DNA from: Blastococcus aggregatus
GTDB lineage: Bacteria > Actinomycetota > Actinomycetes > Mycobacteriales > Geodermatophilaceae
Assembly: GCF_900221005.1 (NCBI RefSeq)
Contig: NZ_OBQI01000003.1
Coordinates: 124,001-188,000 of the forward strand
DNA: 64,000 nucleotides
Direction: 5' to 3'
The translations under genes were made by a program, and so were the position numbers. Positions within the stretch are counted from its first letter, which is position 1. Each line of letters opens with the position of its first letter. This document shows positions 62,324-64,000 of this stretch, piece after piece. Below the pieces are notes generated by a model. The model was not told where the DNA came from, searched no databases, and saw only the letters and a program-made list of their open reading frames with translations.

Positions 62324-63238
62324 TCAGGTAGCCATCAGTCGGGCCAGGGCGGGATAGAGGAACAGCAACAGGAAGGCGATCGACAGCAGCGCAACCGGAG
62401 CGGTGAGCTTCTCGCTGGCGGTGTTGGCCGCTGCCTCCTCCTCCGCCAGCAGCTGCACCCGCAGCGACTGGGCGCGGGCCCGCAGCGTCGGGGCGATCGA
62501 GGCCCCCTCGACGGCGGCGACCGCGGCGATGTCGGCGACATCGGCCAGCTCGCCGACCCCGGTGTCGGTGGCCAACCGGTGCAACCCGTCCCACGGCGGC
62601 TCCCCGGCCAACCGGGCGGCCACCAGCGCGTCGTTGATCCGCCGAAAGACCCACCCGTCGCCTAGCGCGGCGGCCCGTTCCAGGGCGATGGTTGGGCCCT
62701 CGCTGGCGTCGCGGCGCAGGCTGACCAGTTCCAGATAGGAGCACAGCGCCAGGCGCATCTGGGAGCGCGCCTCGGCGGCCTGGTCACGCACAACGAGATC
62801 GACGACAAAGAAGAGGACGACGGCCAGCGCCAGCGATCCGGCCACCGGAATCACTACGGGCATGCGGACGCCGGCCAGCCCGAGCACAGCGGTGAGCAGC
62901 GGCACCAAGGCCGCGCCGAACGCTGCCAGGCCCACCTTGCGTGCGGCGTAGCCCTCCAGCGTCCAGCCAATCAACGCCAGCGCCTGTCCCGGTACCCGCC
63001 GACCCGCCCCCGGCAACCGGGCGGCGGCCCAGATACCGGCGCGGCCGGCCGCCCGTGCCCACCGGTCACCCGCCCCCGGAACCAGCCCGACCGGTGCGCG
63101 TACCGCGCGCCCGTCCAGGCGGACCAGCGCGTCGGCAAGCCGCGGCTGTTCGACCACCACGGCGGCGCGCAGCAGCAGGAACACGCCGAGCCCGACGACC
63201 GCACCGGAGCCGATCAGCAACGCCTGAGCGCCGCTCAC
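62324..63238 (-). CDS. Type II secretion F-family protein, TadC-like
   Basis: 304-residue inner-membrane platform protein of Tad pili. Hydrophobic segments lie at the N terminus, in the middle (GLAAFGAALVPLLTAVLGLAGV; PVAGSLALAVVLFFVVDLVV) and at the C-terminal end. The cytoplasmic T2SSF part has RLALCSYLELVSLRRDASEGPTIALERAAALGD and FRRINDALVAARLAGEPPWDGL. The GTG at 63238 overlaps the TadB-like stop (GTGA); a longer open frame upstream is a shadow of TadB. Confidence 0.87.
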   Translation of the reverse strand: MSGAQALLIGSGAVVGLGVFLLLRAAVVVEQPRLADALVRLDGRAVRAPVGLVPGAGDRWARAAGRAGIWAAARLPGAGRRVPGQALALIGWTLEGYAARKVGLAAFGAALVPLLTAVLGLAGVRMPVVIPVAGSLALAVVLFFVVDLVVRDQAAEARSQMRLALCSYLELVSLRRDASEGPTIALERAAALGDGWVFRRINDALVAARLAGEPPWDGLHRLATDTGVGELADVADIAAVAAVEGASIAPTLRARAQSLRVQLLAEEEAAANTASEKLTAPVALLSIAFLLLFLYPALARLMAT

Positions 63239-64000
63239 CGGGCCGGCACCTCCTCGTGAGCGAGCTCGTTCCGCCGGCCGCCGTCGCGATCGACCAAGAA
63301 GCGGGTCGACGGCACGGCCACGGTGAGCCTGCGCATCCACAGGAGGCAGGCGACCATCAGACCGGCGATGGCCGCCAGCACCAGCTGCCCGAGCCCGGTG
63401 CCGTAGGGCGCCAGGTAGTCGCCGTTGAACGCGGCCAGCCCGGAGACGGCGACGGTGATCAGGAGCAGCCAGCGGGCATTCGCGCGCGGTTTGGCGCGGT
63501 CGGCCTCCACCTTGCGGCGCATGGTGACCTCTTCGCTGAGGCTTCCGGCAAGCTCGGTCAGCACGCGCGCGAGTCCCGGCCCACGCAGCTCCGCGCCCAG
63601 CAGCAGTGCGCCGACGACCAGGTCTCCGGCGGCGTCGTCGAGATCGTCGGCGAAGGCCAGCAGCGCCCGGGCTGTCGGCCAGCGCGCCTGCAGCCGCGCC
63701 GCCAGCGTGGCCACCTCCGTCTGGATCGGCGCGGGTGCGGTACGGGCCGAGCGGATGAGCGTCTGCTCCAGCCCACCGCCCGCGGCCAGGACGTCGGAGG
63801 TGCGGCGCACCCACTCCTGCAGCGCCTCCAGCCGCTCCACCGCGGCGTTGCCGGCGGCGAACTGCGCCAGCAGCCACGGCACGCCGATAGCCGCCAGCCC
63901 GACCAGGACGCCGCCGACCGGCCAGCCCGAGGCCAGCCACACCACAGCCGCCGCCACCGCGGCGGCTCCCCACAGCATCCGCTGCCGCCGCGCCGCCGGG
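63235..64000 (-). CDS. Type II secretion F-family protein, TadB-like (5' end cut by the window)
   Basis: At least 247 residues from the first in-window ATG at 63978; the frame stays open to the edge. Two membrane segments (AAAVAAAVVWLASGWPVGG; VLVGLAAIGVPWLLAQ) precede the cytoplasmic domain with LEALQEWVRRTSDVLAAGGGLEQTLIRSARTAP and GPGLARVLTELAGSLSEEVTMRRKVEADRA, then two C-terminal helices. It pairs with TadC under the pilus ATPase. The ATPase gene (tadA/cpaF) would be expected upstream, outside the window. Confidence 0.85.
   Translation of the reverse strand, partial: PAARRQRMLWGAAAVAAAVVWLASGWPVGGVLVGLAAIGVPWLLAQFAAGNAAVERLEALQEWVRRTSDVLAAGGGLEQTLIRSARTAPAPIQTEVATLAARLQARWPTARALLAFADDLDDAAGDLVVGALLLGAELRGPGLARVLTELAGSLSEEVTMRRKVEADRAKPRANARWLLLITVAVSGLAAFNGDYLAPYGTGLGQLVLAAIAGLMVACLLWMRRLTVAVPSTRFLVDRDGGRRNELAHEEVPAR

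Noticed and set aside
62324-63973. A 549-residue frame covering TadC and all of TadB's antisense-like frame
   Set aside because: The upstream half is a shadow of TadB. The GTGA overlap and the TadC N terminus fix the start at 63238.

Overview
This is high-GC actinobacterial DNA. Gene content points to the Geodermatophilaceae (Blastococcus, Geodermatophilus or Modestobacter type): a mycothiol ligase gene (mshC), the conserved actinobacterial group uppP / phosphomutase / DUF3090 / SCO1664-like, and many GTG starts and ATGA/GTGA overlaps. The genus is an inference from gene content, not a measured placement.

Positions 1-19,937 are ordinary chromosome. They hold a dGTPase-like gene (cut by the window edge), mshC, a mycothiol-dependent isomerase-like gene, a leftward run from uppP down to a VOC protein, an aldo/keto reductase coupled to a RecD2-like helicase, an OpuA-type glycine betaine ABC transporter, and assorted enzymes (MDR oxidoreductase, methyltransferase, SRPBCC, SDR, M20 peptidase). 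This part ends with a truncated GGDEF gene and tRNA-Leu(GAG).

From the 3' end of that tRNA to the right edge, the DNA looks like one large integrative and conjugative element (ICE) of the type IV secretion kind. Its right end is not in the window. It begins with a tyrosine integrase pointing at the tRNA and a complete extra copy of the developmental regulator WhiA. A patchwork of defence genes and debris follows: a GmrSD-like DUF262/DUF1524 protein; a coupled methyltransferase-helicase-GIY-YIG nuclease trio; a pair with the layout of phage lambda RexA/RexB; and fragments of a tRNA-Gly, a transposase, a CpaF pilus ATPase and an SRPBCC gene. Next come a relaxase-helicase-primase fusion of about 1,830 residues on the plus strand and a convergent nuclease-NACHT defence protein of 1,199 residues.

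From 64,000 down to 43,527 a nearly gapless leftward gene train encodes Tad/Flp pilus parts (TadB, TadC, a Flp-like pilin, three TadE/TadG-like proteins), a membrane LysM-BTAD regulator, a small HTH protein, an Abi/HEPN protein with a structured element just upstream, and a CpaE-like ParA-fold protein. It continues with the conjugation apparatus: a pilin-like protein, a VirB8-like protein, a TrbL/VirB6-like protein with a suspicious homopolymer frameshift, a SCO6880-family protein, a VirB4-like ATPase, an M23 peptidase and the coupling protein. Four small genes of unknown function end the train.

Read together, the relaxase nicks and unwinds the element, the coupling protein and VirB4-like ATPase move it through the secretion channel, the M23 enzyme opens the wall, and the Tad pilus may supply cell contact. 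The defence genes protect the host and the element. The mobile WhiA and the membrane LysM-BTAD protein are the likeliest links to host development and to the cell surface.
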